From Triglochin maritima (lineage: Eukaryota > Streptophyta > Magnoliopsida > Alismatales > Juncaginaceae), in the NCBI GenBank assembly GCA_963682175.1, contig OY821775.1, positions 29,262,053 through 29,326,052 of the forward strand: 64,000 nt of DNA, read 5' to 3'. Positions 1 through 11,000 of the stretch are shown piece by piece. Within the stretch, counting starts at the first letter, position 1, and each line of letters opens with the position of its first letter. Made by a program: the position numbers and the translations under genes. A model generated the notes under the pieces. That model saw only the letters and a program-made list of their open reading frames with translations, had not been told where the DNA came from and ran no database searches.

Positions 1-149
1 GTGACACATTGCCATCTTATGATTGTATGTATCGGGGATATATACGTAGGTGTCAGGGACACAAAAGAAGATGACGTGTTGTTGACGTGCTATTGTGCAA
101 GTGGGCGATATTGGATTAATCTAAGGATTAAGATGATGTTTACCCAAAG

Positions 150-480
150 CACTGACACGTGGCGCACTCTCATTGGTTGCGCATTAGGGTTTTGGGTGGG
201 ACCATCTATATAAGGAGGGGAGCCTCCCATTGGATGGACTAATTCTTGTGTGCAAACCCTAGCCCCACCAAACCCTAGCCGCCACCTCTCCCTCTCTCTC
301 CCATTCTCCCTCCACATCCACCAAGCTAATCCGTAGACTCTTGGGTTGTGGACACGTGCTTCTTCTCCAAGAGAGTAGGAGACAGACCGGTGAGAAGGAT
401 TCCATAAGGTGACCTCCGATCTTCCTTCCGTTGCCACAGGTTCTCTCCCAGAAAGGTACTCCTAAACGTGTAGAATCGTT
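150..480 (+). promoter_or_regulatory. Promoter-like block with 5' UTR-like sequence
   Basis: A G-box-like ACACGTGGC lies at about 155-163, an inverted CCAAT box (ATTGG) near 171-175 and a TATA box (CTATATAA) at 206-213. A C/T-rich stretch with AAACCCTAGCC motifs follows at about 255-310, as in many plant 5' leaders, and a possible splice donor (AAAG/GTACT) lies near 457. No coding exon follows before the hAT element. It may be the 5' end of a disrupted gene or the promoter half of an unrecognised LTR. The small ORFs here match nothing I know. Confidence 0.3.
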
Positions 481-682
481 ATTTGCTTACAGTTGGATCT
501 TAGATATGCATCATTGTTTTTACAATAAATATATATGAACATCAATGTTGCTTTTTGTGAGATAAAACAAATTTGTGTGTGGTTGTGATATCTTCATATC
601 ACACTCACAATTCACACCTCACCATGTCTATTGTTTGGTTAAAAAAGAGTAAGTGGAAATGAGTCCACGAATACCCTACAAA

Positions 683-1290
683 TAGGGTTGTAAATGGGTT
701 AGTTAAAAACTGTTTAACCGTCCTAACCAAACCGCAGGTAGGGTCACGGGTTGTAAATATTATAACCATTTAATAAATGGATGGATAAGGGTTGTGAAAA
801 TCATAACCTATTAATAAATAGACGGATAAGGTTTCATGATTAAACCCGTCCGTTTAACCGTTTAACCGAGAAACATAATGAATATATATAATATTTTGTT
901 ATATATACTATATACATATAATTGTTCGTATTATTATTGTCATTATGTGTGGATGCTTGATGTTGTTTTATATCAATTTGTGGATGTTTAGATTATGAAT
1001 TTTTGGAGGTTTTGATTATAAAATTATGGATGTTACGATGTTTTCAACAAGTTTGACATTTTTATTTATTTAACAATTTACCCAATTCTTATATCGATTT
1101 TAGTATATATTAAATTTTAACCATATAACCATTTAACCGTCCAAGACAATTTAATTAAATTAAACGGATAGGTTCATGGCTAGAGGTAAAAATTAACTGG
1201 TTTCAAACCGAACCGCGAACCATTTAATTAGGCGGGTAGGTTAATGAGTAAACCCTATAACCGCCCACGAACCGCTCATTTACAACCCTA
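683..1290. mobile_element. Non-autonomous hAT element (608 bp)
   Basis: Both ends carry the same 14-bp terminal inverted repeat, TAGGGTTGTAAATG, and the element is flanked directly by a perfect 8-bp duplication CCTACAAA at 675-682 and 1291-1298. An 8-bp TSD with short TAGGG-type ends is the hAT signature. The interior has many short AACCGTTTAACC-like motifs in both orientations and no transposase frame, so it needs hAT transposase from elsewhere. Confidence 0.9.
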
Positions 1291-1298
1291 CCTACAAA

Positions 1299-1831
1299 TA
1301 TAAAGGTGATGTATCAAATCTGTCGAGATCCATGTATGTGGTGTGCTTCCTACTAAACATACAGAATCATCGGCCGCTTCCTCTTGGTTGTCTAGTTTTT
1401 TATTTCGATAATTGCTTTGGTAGTCGTAAGTAACTCAAATTGTTCTTGAATTTTTTTTGTTTTTCATAGTTTCTTATATGTGCCCCTAATTTGAATGCAA
1501 AAAAATACAGTGCAATCATTTCGTAACGTATTTTTGCTGATCTAATTTCGTTATGAAAGAACATCAAAAGCTTTGTTCACCATTTCCAAACTGCTGAGAC
1601 TTTAAGACGTGTTCGATGATGATGGTTAAACTCTACAGAATATATTTAGATTACACACCGATGTTTCCGCTAATTTTTAGATTAATTAAAATAATTAATA
1701 ATTTAATTTACTTTATGGTCAATAATTATTTTCATTACGAAAAGATTCTATATTTTTAATCAATATTTAGTTGCAAAACCCAAGAAACATATTGGTTTCT
1801 TTTGAATTCAGGGAACTGTAATAGTGCTAAA
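1299..1831. other. AT-rich interval, nothing recognised
   Basis: AT-rich sequence between the hAT element and the Pack-MULE. I see no coding frame, terminal repeat or RNA gene. Confidence 0.4.
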
Positions 1832-1840
1832 TAAAAAAAG

Positions 1841-2125
1841 TAGTGATTTACTTGGGTGTACCTCAAAAGTGACATAATTTGGTTTTTACTCCTGCGTTTA
1901 CATCTATATTCACTACAAATTGTTTGGGTGCTCCTCCACCATTGTAGGACTCACTTCGTCATCATTTCCATTAGAAATTTAACACAAAAACCCACTAAAA
2001 TTTAAATGTCCTTAATATTAAATATAAAAACAAAACAAAAACCCAATCCAAATTATCGACTCTCTCTTCTCTCGAGTTCTCTCTCCCATTCTAACCTCAC
2101 TCTACCCATTCCCCACCCCCACGTT
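1841..2125 (+). repeat. Left terminal inverted repeat of Pack-MULE
   Basis: It is an imperfect inverted match to 2793-3063, readable from the outer GTGATTT to the inner CCATTCCCCACCCCC block. The captured gene fragment starts just inside it. Confidence 0.8.
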
Positions 2126-2129
2126 CACT

Positions 2130-2690
2130 GACAAGTTATACCTCATCTGCGATACATTCTTATCTCACGAGAAGGCCTCCAAACTCAGGTCCCTCTACGA
2201 CCACACCCTCCTTCTCATGGGTTTCGTTGCCCAAGGATGGTTGGTTCGTTTGTAAAATAAAATAAAAATTAAAATTTCATCTTGATTATTGTCTGGTTAG
2301 AGCAAAGACTTTTGCCTCTACAGCGTTCCAGGTCGGAGTACTTACGGGGCAAACTGCTCAATGTTTTGGCTGAGTATTGCACACAAGCCAAACATGACCT
2401 CTCCCAAGCGGTATTATTATTAATTTTCTAAACAACAATAGGTGCAATTTTGATTTGGTAGCCTTCTCTTGGAGATGCTTGGCTTTGTTTGGGTAATTGC
2501 ATTTGGAAGAAGGGAGATTTAACTTTTGCCAATAGTTGTTTCTCTCTCGCTCTCACTAAGCGGGTGGCTACTGCTACTGAATTGCTTTACCATCTGCCTC
2601 TATCACTTGCTAGTGCTAATGCCTGTCTTTCTTTCTCCGTCTAGGGTCCTAACAAGTACATAATATGTCGACTATCATCCCCTCAAGGAC
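2130..2690 (+). pseudogene. Captured fragment of a TTC5-like TPR protein gene
   Basis: Three coding pieces read in the plus direction. Piece 1 (about 2130-2236) gives DKLYLICDTFLSHEKASKL. Piece 2 (about 2304-2409) includes EYLRGKLLNVLAEY. Piece 3 (about 2452-2690) includes DAWLCLGNCIWKKGDL, then LALTK and, after a break, GPNKYIICRLS. The order and the WLCLGNCIWKKGDL core match plant tetratricopeptide repeat protein 5-like (TTC5) proteins, as I recall the family. Intron-like stretches with GT...AG ends separate the pieces, so the capture was from DNA and not from mRNA. Frames are broken by small indels and stops, and only the N-terminal TPR part is present. The family call rests on recognition without a search. 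No function is expected. Confidence 0.7.
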
Positions 2691-2792
2691 AATTGGCGAC
2701 AGGGGACCATGTGATGCCCAGAATGCCCACAACCCCGCACATTTTCATCATTTTTCCCGGTGGTCGGGGCTTCATCGCTTACGACGACGACC

Positions 2793-3063
2793 ATGGGGGT
2801 GGGGAATGGGTCAAGTGTGGGGAGAGATAATCGAGAGAAGAGTGGTTTGAGTTTTTTGCTTTTATATTTAATATTAAGGACATTTTAATTTTAGATGGTG
2901 TTTGTAAACTTTCAAACATAATGGTGATGAAGTGTGTCGCTCAAACGGTGAAGATGCACCCAAGCAATTTATAGGAAAATGTGGGTGTACCTAAGTTAAT
3001 AGTGAAGCGCAAATGTAAAGATACAATTATGACACTTTTGAGGTGCAATCCAGCAAATCACCC
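2793..3063 (-). repeat. Right terminal inverted repeat of Pack-MULE
   Basis: It is an imperfect inverted match to 1841-2125, from GGGGGTGGGGAATGGG inside to AAATCACCC at the outer end. Confidence 0.8.
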
Positions 3064-3111
3064 ATAAAAAAGATTCATGGTTACAAACAATCAATGACAT
3101 CGAATGTTTGA

Positions 3112-3236
3112 GCATGGTTAACGGGTTAGGCGCGCCCACCTTCTTGACCCGGGCGCCGCCATTTAACGGGGCAGGCGGGCGGCCGCCCACTCGGGCGCTT
3201 GCCCGGCCGTTGGGTGTCCCGGGTAGACGCCCGATT
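3112..3236. other. GC-rich island in AT-rich DNA
   Basis: About 125 bp rich in GGGCGCC, GGCGGGCGGCCGCCC and CCCGGG-like motifs sits abruptly in AT-rich DNA beside the Pack-MULE. Alternating GGGC and GCCC blocks could fold into strong hairpins. No coding frame is convincing. It could be the remnant of another DNA transposon. Confidence 0.35.
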
Positions 3237-3579
3237 TCTTTTTTTAATTTTTTATTTGTTTTTGTTTAGGGTTAAAAATGTTTATAAATTCATTTTAAAT
3301 TCGTTTAAAAAAAATTCAAATATTCTTTCTGAATTTTTTGTATATGTTTTGATTTTGTAGAAATTTTTGTGCTGTTGTTTATGGTCTTAGACATGTGATT
3401 CTCTTCTGGAAAGAAAAATCAAATGTTACACAATGCGGTAAGGCTAAAAACTAAAGCTGCATCTTAGCTATAACTTCTCTTTTATTGAGTGCATTCAACA
3501 AATCTTGCACATTCATGCATGACTTCATAGAGTCGGATATCCAAGCAAACAAGGAATCTAGATCCCAAGGGAACTTATG

Positions 3580-3580
<1 letters not shown>

Positions 3581-3610
<30 letters not shown>
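3581..3610. repeat. (TA)n microsatellite
   Basis: An uninterrupted run of about 15 AT dinucleotides. Confidence 0.95.
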
Positions 3611-3612
<2 letters not shown>

Positions 3613-3759
3613 AATGGTTAAACTAATACTAGACGACAGCTACCAGAAATAATCAAAATGGTGAGGAATGTGGTAGATGTTGTGGATGTTAGCGAATGCT
3701 TTGGTGTCTCTCCCGACATTCCTTCCCAAGTGTTTTTTATGACGTATGAGTGTCGTGGA

Positions 3760-5009
3760 CTAGTTAGCATGCAATATCTTTTCCGAATCAAAGGGGACCT
3801 CAGGTGGTCTCAATCTCACAAGAGCCCAGTGGGTGCCCTTGAAGAAATCATGTCTTTTGATCTCAACGGATCCCATCTGGCTCCCGATCCTCTTCTTGGC
3901 GTTCTTTGCTAGCAACTTTGATATCAGATCTTGGGCCTTGCTCATCTCCTCCATCTCTTTTGTGCTTCTTTTCAGACTCGACATCATCCGGGGGAACCGA
4001 AGGGGCTGCTTGACGATGTTGACGAGTGTTTTCTTGTTGTTCTCGCCTTTGAAGGGGGTTTTCCCGTACAAAAGCTCGTATAGGAACACCCCAAGAGTCC
4101 ACCAATCGACCGCGCTGTAGTGGCCAAGACCCGAGATCACCTCAGGAGCCAAGTACTCATGTGTTACCATGAAAGATCGGGAACGAGTACTTATCGGCTC
4201 CGCTACTAGCTCCAGGTCCATTTCTTTGGTTTCTCTGTCTTCATTTCCCTCATTATCTTTGCCTTCTTCGTTTGTGCTGGCCGGAGGGCTCCTTTTCTTG
4301 AAGCTCTTGTGGCCGAGGAGGCAAGAGAGGACGGGTTGCATTGGTGGCACACAAGAAGGCACAGAAGGCTTTGTTGTCTTAGGGTCGCGGTTATTGGGGT
4401 TGTATGTTCTTTTCTGACGGAGAAGTTTAGGAACCACGTCGCATTTAAAGGAGAGATCAAAGTCGGAGGGCATGATGTGTCCGTCCGCTCTCACGAGCAC
4501 ATTCTCCGGCTTCAAGTCTTTGTAAACCACTCCCATCATGTGTAGATACTCCAATGGCAGCAATATTTGTGTCGCATAAAACCTAAATAAAAACAAATAT
4601 TAATCTCACACTGATAAACCTTCTTGCCGTAGAGATTTTGGCAGGGGGACTTCTGCACGCAAAACCACAAATTTGCTGGAGAAATTTGTGAAAAGAGCGA
4701 CGTCAAATTTATTTTAAAACCGAAAGTGGGTGTTTCTGTTTGTATTTGTCACTTGACAGCGGAGAGGGAGAATCTTCTTCTGTGTTCGCGTTGCCTGACG
4801 GCGTGGAGGTCACCACCGGGGCAGAATTCCATGACAATGCAGGAGTAATGGGCCGCTTCGAAATTGGTATAAAGAGTGGGAAGAAACGGATGGCCGAGCA
4901 TGGATAAGATCTCCTTCTCGGTCTCCGCTCTCTCCAGCTTCTTCCTAATGGCCAAAGCCTCCTTATCAATCACCTTCATGGCATAGAGGCAGCCAGATAG
5001 CCGCGGGTG
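3760..5009 (-). pseudogene. PINOID2-like AGC VIII protein kinase pseudogene, cut at both ends
   Basis: Exon 1 remnant 4753-5009 encodes [18 protein letters not shown] (the VAIK lysine region) and [13 protein letters not shown], ending FSLSAVK. A 170-bp intron (4583-4752, GT...AG) follows at the place where PINOID-type genes have theirs. Exon 2 (3760-4582) encodes FYATQILLPLEYLHMMG, the catalytic loop YKDLKPEN, the DFD form of the Mg-binding motif, CDVVPKLLR, the long insert of the family, HEYLAPEV, DWWTLGVFLYE and IKRHDFFKG. The wording is closest to plant PID2, auxin-transport-linked Ser/Thr kinases. The glycine-rich ATP loop and the protein N-terminus are gone: upstream sequence is unrelated from about 5010. 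The usual GT before HEY reads VT, and the frame stops soon after RPPEVP, without the usual C-terminal tail. It cannot make a normal kinase. Confidence 0.85.
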
Positions 5010-5013
5010 TAAG

Positions 5014-7440
5014 ACCCGCTCTCCTGCTATGATATTAATAAGTCCACTCTCCTCGGTTATGCATAATTTAGTTCTTAGAATGTCAATTTGTGTTATGGTA
5101 TGTTTTTTTAAGTAGATTTGATCGGATTTCTCGTTGGTCGATCGGGTGCGACTCATCAGGCTAGTGTGCGGTGGTTTGACTCGATCGACTCAATTTGGGT
5201 CCAATTGAGCCTATGTTACGAGTTTGGGCTGATCCCAAGTTGGGGTGATGTGGAATTGGAAGGGTTGCACTTGGAGTTTGGATATATATAATTTCGTGCC
5301 TTTTGGTTGCCTTTGCTTGGTGCCATTTTTGGCATGCTTGTGGGGGTTTTGAATAACCACGAAGAGTATGGAAGTTGGAGAGCTGTAGCAAACAAAAGGC
5401 CTCCCTCCAGCTGACCCTTGCACAACCATTCCCCTTCCTCACGTCTCCTCCACCTCTTCCACTCCTCAGCCACGTGGTCAAGCCTCTCAAGTGGTGCTCC
5501 GATGAATTTCAAATCTGATGAGGCTAGAATCAACATCTAGTGCAAGAATCTCCGGCTAAGTTCAAGAAATCTTCCTTGCTGATCAGGTATGCTCCTGACC
5601 CTTGAAGGGTTTTGTGGGAAGAGGTGTGGCTGGAGGGCCAGACAACACCATGTTGGTGGTTGGTGAAATCGGTTGCACCATCAACCGAGTTCCCTTCTAG
5701 CGTGCGCATGGAGCATGCGCTAGATGGGGCTGGCTGTGGGACAGCCAGAGGGACCGGGGCTCCGGCAAGCTCCGGTGAGGTCCGACCAGAAGTGATGAGG
5801 TTTCTTCTGGGCTGAGTTTTGGGGTGGACACGGATCTGGTTGGGTGTGGCTGGTGCACACAAGATCCGACTAGGATTTGTCTTGAACCCTCTTGACTCTT
5901 TGTTTGGATCGGCTGGCTGGTACAGCCCTTCTAGATGGTGGCAGGGGTCAGGAAAAGGTGTGGAACAATCGTAGGGATGCTAAGGGTGAGGGGGATCTGG
6001 ACGGGCTAGCTCGGTCTGAGCAGTGTGTGCTGGAATGGGCTAGCCATGCGGTTAGTGCACCATGTGCATCAGCTTGCTCGGTTGTTGGGCTGAGATGCTT
6101 GGATGCATCTCTACTGACCCTCTCCCACCACTGACCGCCTGAGAGGGATACTCTAAGCACGTGGGTTGGAGTGGTCAGGGGGTCATGCATCTGGTTGTGA
6201 GTCGATTGAACTTGTTAGCTTGCCTATTGCAAGTTATCGTGTTCTATGTGTTGAATGTGTTTTGCTATATATCACTTGTTGTGTTTCAGTAGTAATTATA
6301 ATGTGGTTATATGATCTAGTGTGTGTATTCCTGATGTTGTAGTCATGCATGCACTTATGAATATAAACGGGCTATTCGATATCATGTGCTGATTGTGTCA
6401 TATTCTAAAGCAACATATTAACCCGTTGCACGCATGTATGCTAGTTTAGAGATTTATATTGCCTACTGATATTTTATGCATGTTCCAACATCATTATCCT
6501 AATCATATACATGTAATCCATACCCATATAGACTCTGATCATGCTCTGAGATTTCAGTTATCATAACATATACACTCTGAAATTAAGGATGCATCCTATC
6601 TATTATTGTGGAGTTTGATTTTGATATATCTAGTTGTAATGCATCATCCTATTGCGTCTTTCATGTATATATGTTACTGAAGTGAAGTGTTATGATATGT
6701 TTATGTATGACCCTTAGGATATCAGACCTTATAACCTCCTTATCATGACCCGTAGATGACTCGATTAGCTATTATCTTGGTTTGCTGATCCAGTTATGAT
6801 TGCTTGTTGTCCTGAGTTTCGTTTGATTCGTGATTGGGATATTCTGATTTTGATTTGTTTGGGGGCTGTTAGGAGGGTATCCGGATACCTTTCCTTGAGC
6901 TCGTTCCACACACTATAGATGCGTTAGATTTTAGATGCGTAAGTAGCTTGCATTGCATTTAATCTGATTAATAATTCTGGGCACGTTCTGTTTTCTGTGC
7001 CGACGGGCAACGAGTGGGTCCTCTAGCTCCAGAGGCCATTCGCATAAGACCTTCACGTTCGAAGGCCAGGCATAAACTAAGTCCTGGGCAGGCGTGCTAC
7101 CATTCTATCTCAGGGTAGGTGTTCCCAAGTTCACGATGGCACCATGTAGGGCACTTGCCGCGAATTGGGACACTTATCTGGCGCACCGCTTTGTGCCGAG
7201 CGGTGGGTCACTGTCGAGTGACCACCATTGACCAGAGAGGCTAGTGTTCGGGTTCCTATTGAGGAATGGTTCGGGTGTGCCCAACCCGCACGACTTATGG
7301 AGTCGTAGCCTTCTGTTGCATTATGTGATTTTCTGTTTCTGCCTTCTTGTCCACAAATATTAATCTTCCTTGCAAGTAATTCCTGCCTTTTATTTGTATC
7401 TTCTGTTGTAACTCTACAAAATCCCAAAGACGACATAAGA
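5014..7440 (+). mobile_element. Possible LTR or LTR-element remnant breaking the kinase gene
   Basis: Homology to the kinase stops where TGTAAGACCCGC begins, the kind of start seen in Ty3/gypsy chromovirus LTRs. A TATA-like GGATATATATAA lies at about 5280 and a GC-richer, strongly structured tail at about 6900-7330. I found no matching 3' end, no 5-bp duplication and no primer binding site, so an LTR is an inference from style. The many small ORFs on both strands match nothing I recognise. Confidence 0.3.
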
Positions 7441-8280
7441 CAATTATCAAGTATAATGCATTTTGATAAAGAAGATTAACAACTCACGATTTATTATTTC
7501 CTTCTAGTAAGACAAGTTCTCGAGTCGTGGTCTGAATATTGCATGCACGTTTTACATTGGTCTTCCACCTCTGCCGCTTCCTTTTGTTTTCGCTTTATCT
7601 GGTTGATGAACTAGTATTTCCCTTTGACATGTTCTGGATTTTTGCTTATCACCCTCATGGATTTCTTTGACTGCTTTTTTGTTTCTAATAGAGCAAATTC
7701 TAATTTCTATTCCACCAACTCAATTCAATGCACAATCTCATAATGTGGGTGACTTTGTCACTAATTGTTGACTTGTTGGTACCATGCATGTTGCTCTCAT
7801 GAAATTCATTGTTAATTCGTTTTCACCATCGAGTAAGAATGTTAATTGGTGGCATATTTTTTTAACCAAGGTGTTTAAAAACAGCCAAACTATGTTGGCA
7901 TGGAAGTCCTTGAAATTCCATAAAGTGACAGTCACAAACAGGCACATGATCAATTCCTTTGAACCTTACATGCATCGTTCCATTGTCTTCATCTATCTTA
8001 GTGACAGTTTATATAACTGAATTTTCATCCTTATTTTCAATCGTAACGTTGCACATAAAACTTTCTTTAAGTCTTTCTGAAAGATGTGAAAGATACTTCT
8101 AGTGTATATTTCTTCCATTTCAGCTTCAAGGTTTCATTCAGTCAGTAGCTCTCCATTCTTATTATTGTCATTATAATCCCATCTATTTTCATTCTCTCTT
8201 TGATGCTTTAGAGCCACTTCAAATCTACATTAATAAAAACGATGCTTAATTTATAAAATCATATTCCACTTATTTGAAGT
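7441..8280. other. Interval with nothing recognised
   Basis: Two overlapping ORFs of 70-80 codons lie at about 7738-8020 on opposite strands, but neither shows a known motif. I see no repeat ends here. Confidence 0.35.
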
Positions 8281-8329
8281 GTACGTTATTGAATTGGAAA
8301 ATTGGCTGAACTACTCATATTTGTTTATG

Positions 8330-8650
8330 TAACATTACTTATTATTAAATATCATAACATAATATTACAGTTAAAACAGTTATGTTACAGCTAAACCAAT
8401 ATATATGCAAGCTTGTAAAGTATCGTAACGTAAACGTACCTGCACAAGAACTCTAATTAATTTGACAGTATGTTATGGGAAAGTGGCAGTAAAATCATAT
8501 CTGTTTATTTAAGATTATTTAAAATTAAATAACATAACTTAATGTTAAATTAACAACGATTATGTTGCGGTTTAACCAATATATATACAAGCTTATTAAA
8601 AAATGAAATAGAAATGTACCTGTATAAGAACTCGAATAGAGTGTTTTGTC
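8330..8650. repeat. Diverged tandem duplication at the end of the FAR1-type pseudogene
   Basis: The stretch near 8335-8455 (ending GTACCTGCACAAGAACTC) recurs diverged near 8515-8635 (ending GTACCTGTATAAGAACTC). On the minus strand both contain the end of an exon followed by a GTAC splice donor, so an exon-intron border was duplicated. Confidence 0.65.
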
Positions 8651-9990
8651 GCATTATGTACATTTTTAAAAATGCATTCATTGATTCACTTCTTTGAGTA
8701 GTCTTCATACCAGCAAATAAAATATTTTGCATGTAAGTTGGAACCCATTTTCCCGTATCTCGAACAATGAAATCAACCATTTCGAATCATGAAGCTCATT
8801 TTCAATAATGATTCTGCTCCACTTACATTCAAATTCTTTGATGTTCTCGGCGTACCACACGTAATCATGAAAGGCTTGAATAACATTCCCTTTGTTTCTC
8901 ACTCCTCCAATTTTTTTTGTAATTTATCCATTATGTGCCATGAGCAGAACCGATGAACAGTCTTGGGATACACTTGTGCCAAACAAGAATTCATAGCTGG
9001 ATCTTGATCAGTAACCATAGCAGCTGGTTCTCTACCAATACAATTCTTGAATTCCAAAAACAACCAATTAAAGGATGATATTGTTTCATCATATAGCAAA
9101 CCCATTCTGAAGAAGACGGTTTGTCTGTGATGATTCACACCACAAAAGGCTTCGAATATCATTGAATACTTGTTTGTACAATAGGTGGTGTCGAACGTTA
9201 CTGCTTCTTCAAAATGCTTAAAATTTTATTGACAAGAAAATTGAGTCACTTGTTTTGGGTTGATGGGACTTGTCAGCCCAAAACAAGAAAATGCTTAGAA
9301 TAGTAGAAGTATTTGTCCTCTTTCTTTGTACTCTCTAAGTTCTCTAGTACTTAATCTACATCATACCCTTCTGTTTCATATCTTCCTGAAGCATTCATAT
9401 TTAGTATGTCTCTATGGTGAATCCGATTTTGTCATAACCACCACTTTCATTTACTAACATTACAGCTTGTTTTACATGTATATTTGCTTCACTCATAGAT
9501 TTCAACAATCCTTTAGTAACAGGCGGTATGTTACGATTATTTCTCATGTAATGTCTTCGAGACGAGCTCGTCATTTCATGATTATGTCCTTCAACAAAGT
9601 TTAGCACAAACCACTTATTTTTATCTAGATCAAATGTGATTTTTAATTTGGCCTGACATTCACATCTTGACATCCCAACTTTCCTCTTCTTTATTGTTAC
9701 TGACACTTCATTGATATATGTTCTTTTGGTGCTTCTTGAACATGATGACTCTTCTCTAGAGCAAACAATTTTTTTAAGATGACCTCCCTACATTTATTTT
9801 CTGATACTTAAGTATATTTGGTTGACGATTTACGCACATTAAACCCTCCTGCATTTGCATAATTCTTATAATAGTTGTAGGCTTCTTCTATCGAGTCGAA
9901 CTCCTTCCCATACTTTGGTTTGAGCTCACTTTTAACGTCTGGTATAAGAAAAAACACTTTGGCATGCTCCTCATTTTGCTTCTTTAAAGT
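8550..9990 (-). pseudogene. FAR1/FHY3-type MULE transposase pseudogene
   Basis: Minus-strand pieces occur in family order. At about 9960-9826 is the FAR1 DNA-binding start, KYGKEFDSIEEAYNYYKNYA. At 9706-9401 comes the rest of that zinc-finger domain with RCECQAKLKI and FVEGHNHEM. Near 9190-9130 lie VTFDTTYCTNKY (first catalytic Asp) and FCGVNHH; 9100-8899 has VTDQDPAMNS (second Asp) and HRFCSWHIMDKL; 8780-8620 has MKTTQRSESMNAFLK and FEFLYR before an intron donor. This is the transposase fold from which the light-signalling factors FAR1 and FHY3 were domesticated. Stops and frameshifts separate the pieces and the SWIM C-terminus is missing, so it is a dead transposon gene. It is distinct from the mudrA-type genes at 41-62 kb. 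Confidence 0.8.
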
Positions 9991-10900
9991 ATCCTAAATG
10001 GAGAACAATTAGGTGTACAATATTATTGTTCCACATTAGTTGACTATTGTACGGCTACCAATGTGAAAATAAGTTTTCAACGTAATTGTTTTTTCATATT
10101 AATAGAGTCATGTTACTTCAGTACACATATTCTTTTGAAAAGGATTTGAAAATCGATAAATGAAATTGATGTTTTGGAAACGATATAACAATATTACATT
10201 GTCAAAACCACATAACTTCACTATATTACGACTTCAAAAGAGATAATCTAGTTTCAAGTAAAAAGGTCAATATTACAGTTATCAAATTTACAATATTACA
10301 ATGACAAATCCACCAAATTCCACTATATTACGGCTCCAAATAAGATTTTTCGATTACAAACATAAAATTATTTTTGATTTTACTTAATAGGTTAATATCA
10401 CAGTTGTCAATGTGACAATCTGCTTTCAAAAGTAATTAAAAATCAAACTTACCCCATTTTCCGACAGACTTGATAGGATTGGGACTGACATACAAGAGTT
10501 TGGATTTCTTTCTACAATTTCCATAATTTGGAATTTTGCCCTCTGACAAACAAATAGTAGTGTAACTGAATCATGTCCAAGTTAAAGAAAAAAATCACCA
10601 TTATAAAGAAAAGGAAACAAAGAAAAACGACCACATCCAATCGGAATGGGTTTGCCTAACCAATCGATTTTCGTTAAACAAATCCAAATCAAAATGATTT
10701 CCAAACCAACAAGTCAGAATATAACCCCAATGTTCTACCAAAAATTATCTAGATCCCAAATAAACCACAAGAATAAAGATCCAGAACATAAAAACTGAAA
10801 TCAGCAGCAAAAAACAGAAAAACAAAACCAAAATCAGTAGCAAAAAACTAAAATCACACAAAACCAAAATCAGCTGCAAAAAACTAACCGAATATATTAA
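9991..10900. other. Upstream part of the FAR1-type element with diverged repeats
   Basis: No gene is recognised. Between about 10188 and 10385 a unit containing CAATATTACA and CCACTATATTACG occurs twice in diverged form. The rest is AT-rich with A-rich runs at 10560-10880. Confidence 0.4.
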
Positions 10901-11000
10901 GTTCTAAGACGGCTCGAAGAATCTGGCGTAGTGAATGACAATGAGAGACGTTCGGGAGGTGAAAGTCGATGTAGATGGAAAAAATGTCGAGGATTTGGAG

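Larger units (their letters stand above)
1841..3063. mobile_element. Pack-MULE with long terminal inverted repeats
   Basis: The outer parts of this 1.2-kb block are imperfect inverted repeats of each other over about 270-285 bp (1841-2125 and 2793-3063). Shared blocks include ACCTCAAAAGTG near the ends, TTGGGTGC further in and TGTCCTTAATATTAAATATA deeper in. The flanks taaaaaaag (1832-1840) and ataaaaaag (3064-3072) look like a 9-bp TSD with one change. Long TIRs plus a 9-bp TSD fit a Mutator-like element. There is no transposase inside; the interior holds pieces of a cellular gene, which makes it a Pack-MULE. Confidence 0.85.

Noticed and set aside
3863..4545. Several 78-95 codon ORFs on both strands in the kinase region
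   Set aside because: They are other-frame shadows of the kinase exon 2 and have no motif.
7738..8020. Opposite-strand ORFs of 71 and 78 codons
   Set aside because: They are mutual shadows with no recognisable domain, in AT-rich intergenic sequence.
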